The position numbers and the translations under genes were made by a program. Of a DNA stretch of 6,877 nucleotides, positions 6,167 to 6,877 are shown piece by piece (position 1 is the first letter of the stretch; every line of letters begins with the position of its first letter). The notes beneath the pieces were generated by a model. The model was not told the DNA's origin. It did not search any database and saw only the letters and a list, made by a program, of their open reading frames with translations. This DNA comes from Candidatus Gastranaerophilales bacterium (GTDB lineage: Bacteria > Cyanobacteriota > Vampirovibrionia > Gastranaerophilales > Gastranaerophilaceae), in contig QAMI01000052.1 in NCBI GenBank assembly GCA_003150395.1, positions 1 through 6,877 of the forward strand, in the 5' to 3' direction.

Positions 6167-6877
6167 ATGAAAATTACACCTGTATGTCGTGATGTAAATT
6201 TTGGACGAATGCTAAATAATGAAGAATTAAAAGAGTATGAAAATGTTCTTGAACAAGGTAAAAAAGTCGTCGGACAAACCGGAAATTCTATTTTTATTAT
6301 GCCGACGCAAAGCCTGCCTCAAAGTCCGGAAATGAATACCGGTATCGGGCATTTGACAGACAAAACAACCCAGGAATATATAAAATACATGCACTCAATG
6401 CTGGGGTTTAATGTCAGAGAAGACTTGCCTCCCGGACAGATTACACCTTATGCAAATAATTTTTTCTGTAACTATCAAAGTACATCTCTAGCTTTGGGTG
6501 ACCAAAATATAAATCCTCAGCTTTTAACAACTGACGAATATGCAAATTTGCTTACTAAAGAAGATGTTAAAGAAATAGTTTCTTCAAACAAACGCCCTGA
6601 CAAAGACAGATTTGCAAATTTTAACAACATTATGGATGAAAACGGAGGACAAAACCAAGCTTTGAAAAAAGCCTATAAAAAATTTGAGAGCCTAGTAGAT
6701 TCTCATCCTCTCAAAACACGCTATAAAAATTATATAAAAGAAAACTCAGAATGGATTGACTTTTTATACAAAGACAAAGGTGATTTTTTCAAGTTCAAAC
6801 AATTTTTAGCTGACGAACATCACGCCAAAGGTAATGAATTTCTGCATTCAATAGGCGTTAAATCATGCGGTGATTGT
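6167..6877 (+). CDS. GH77-like 4-alpha-glucanotransferase (amylomaltase-like), 3' end cut off
   Basis: I translated 237 codons from ATG 6167 to the right edge with no stop. NSIFIMPTQSLPQSPEMNTGIGHL (about 40-63) matches the GH77 opening (GVLLHPTSLP...GIGDLG). GFNVREDLPPGQI (about 80-92) corresponds to the WQVLPLGP strand, and YQSTSLALGDQNINPQLL (about 103-120) to the SPYSSFSAFAGNPLLI segment. WIDFLYKDKGDFFKFKQFLADEHHAKGNEFLHSIGVKSCGDC at the end fits the WLDDYALF...QF...YANERGIKIIGDLP region. GH77 enzymes disproportionate maltodextrins by moving alpha-1,4-glucan chains and serve glycogen and maltose metabolism in the cytoplasm. The catalytic Asp, Glu and Asp lie beyond the edge, so activity cannot be judged, and the sequence diverges from textbook MalQ. 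About 38 residues precede the domain, starting MKITPVCRDVNFGRML. AAGGAG at 6156-6161, 5 bases before the ATG, is the strongest ribosome binding site in the window. Confidence 0.72.
   Translation, partial: MKITPVCRDVNFGRMLNNEELKEYENVLEQGKKVVGQTGNSIFIMPTQSLPQSPEMNTGIGHLTDKTTQEYIKYMHSMLGFNVREDLPPGQITPYANNFFCNYQSTSLALGDQNINPQLLTTDEYANLLTKEDVKEIVSSNKRPDKDRFANFNNIMDENGGQNQALKKAYKKFESLVDSHPLKTRYKNYIKENSEWIDFLYKDKGDFFKFKQFLADEHHAKGNEFLHSIGVKSCGDC

Noticed and set aside
1..6877. CRISPR array, tRNA, rRNA, insertion sequence or phage genes
   Set aside because: I found no regularly spaced direct repeats, no cloverleaf-like or conserved rRNA sequence, and no transposase or integrase motifs in any reading frame I read.

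Overview
The window is AT-rich (roughly one third G+C by eye) and comes from a diderm, Gram-negative-type bacterium: it encodes a TolC-family outer-membrane protein, a large AsmA-like envelope protein and a signal-peptide-bearing WG-repeat protein. The style of the proteins (short N-terminal leaders of the NFG/NFNA kind, a divergent 4-alpha-glucanotransferase-like protein, AT-rich extended -10 promoters) reminds me of gut Gastranaerophilales (Melainabacteria, non-photosynthetic Cyanobacteriota). That assignment is from memory of protein style, not from a marker gene, so treat it as tentative.

Layout. Bases 1-962 (minus) are the N-terminal two thirds of a TolC-family protein that runs off the left edge. 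Upstream of it on the same strand, 1001-1795 is a MNT-fold nucleotidyltransferase with a DUF4037-like C-terminal half; the 38-base gap suggests co-transcription. A 91-base divergent promoter region (1796-1886) separates it from a plus-strand DUF2023 protein (1887-2351), which converges with only 4 bases to spare on a 925-residue AsmA-like protein (2356-5133, minus). A 51-base divergent region (5134-5184) holds two mirror-image extended -10 promoters around a perfect 17-bp palindrome, followed by a secreted WG-repeat protein (5185-6078, plus). After an 88-base intergenic region with a second perfect 17-bp palindrome, a GH77-like 4-alpha-glucanotransferase starts at 6167 and runs off the right edge.

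The genes do not form one pathway. Three of them (TolC-like, AsmA-like, WG-repeat) act in the envelope or periplasm; the nucleotidyltransferase and DUF2023 proteins have no assigned substrate; the GH77-like protein belongs to glycogen/maltodextrin metabolism. I see no CRISPR array, transposon, tRNA, rRNA or phage gene, and no clear new multi-gene system. The most unusual material is regulatory: promoter geometry predicts very short or absent 5' leaders for four genes in a row, with a leaderless WG-repeat mRNA as the clearest case, and the divergent promoters overlap so that the paired genes probably compete for RNA polymerase.
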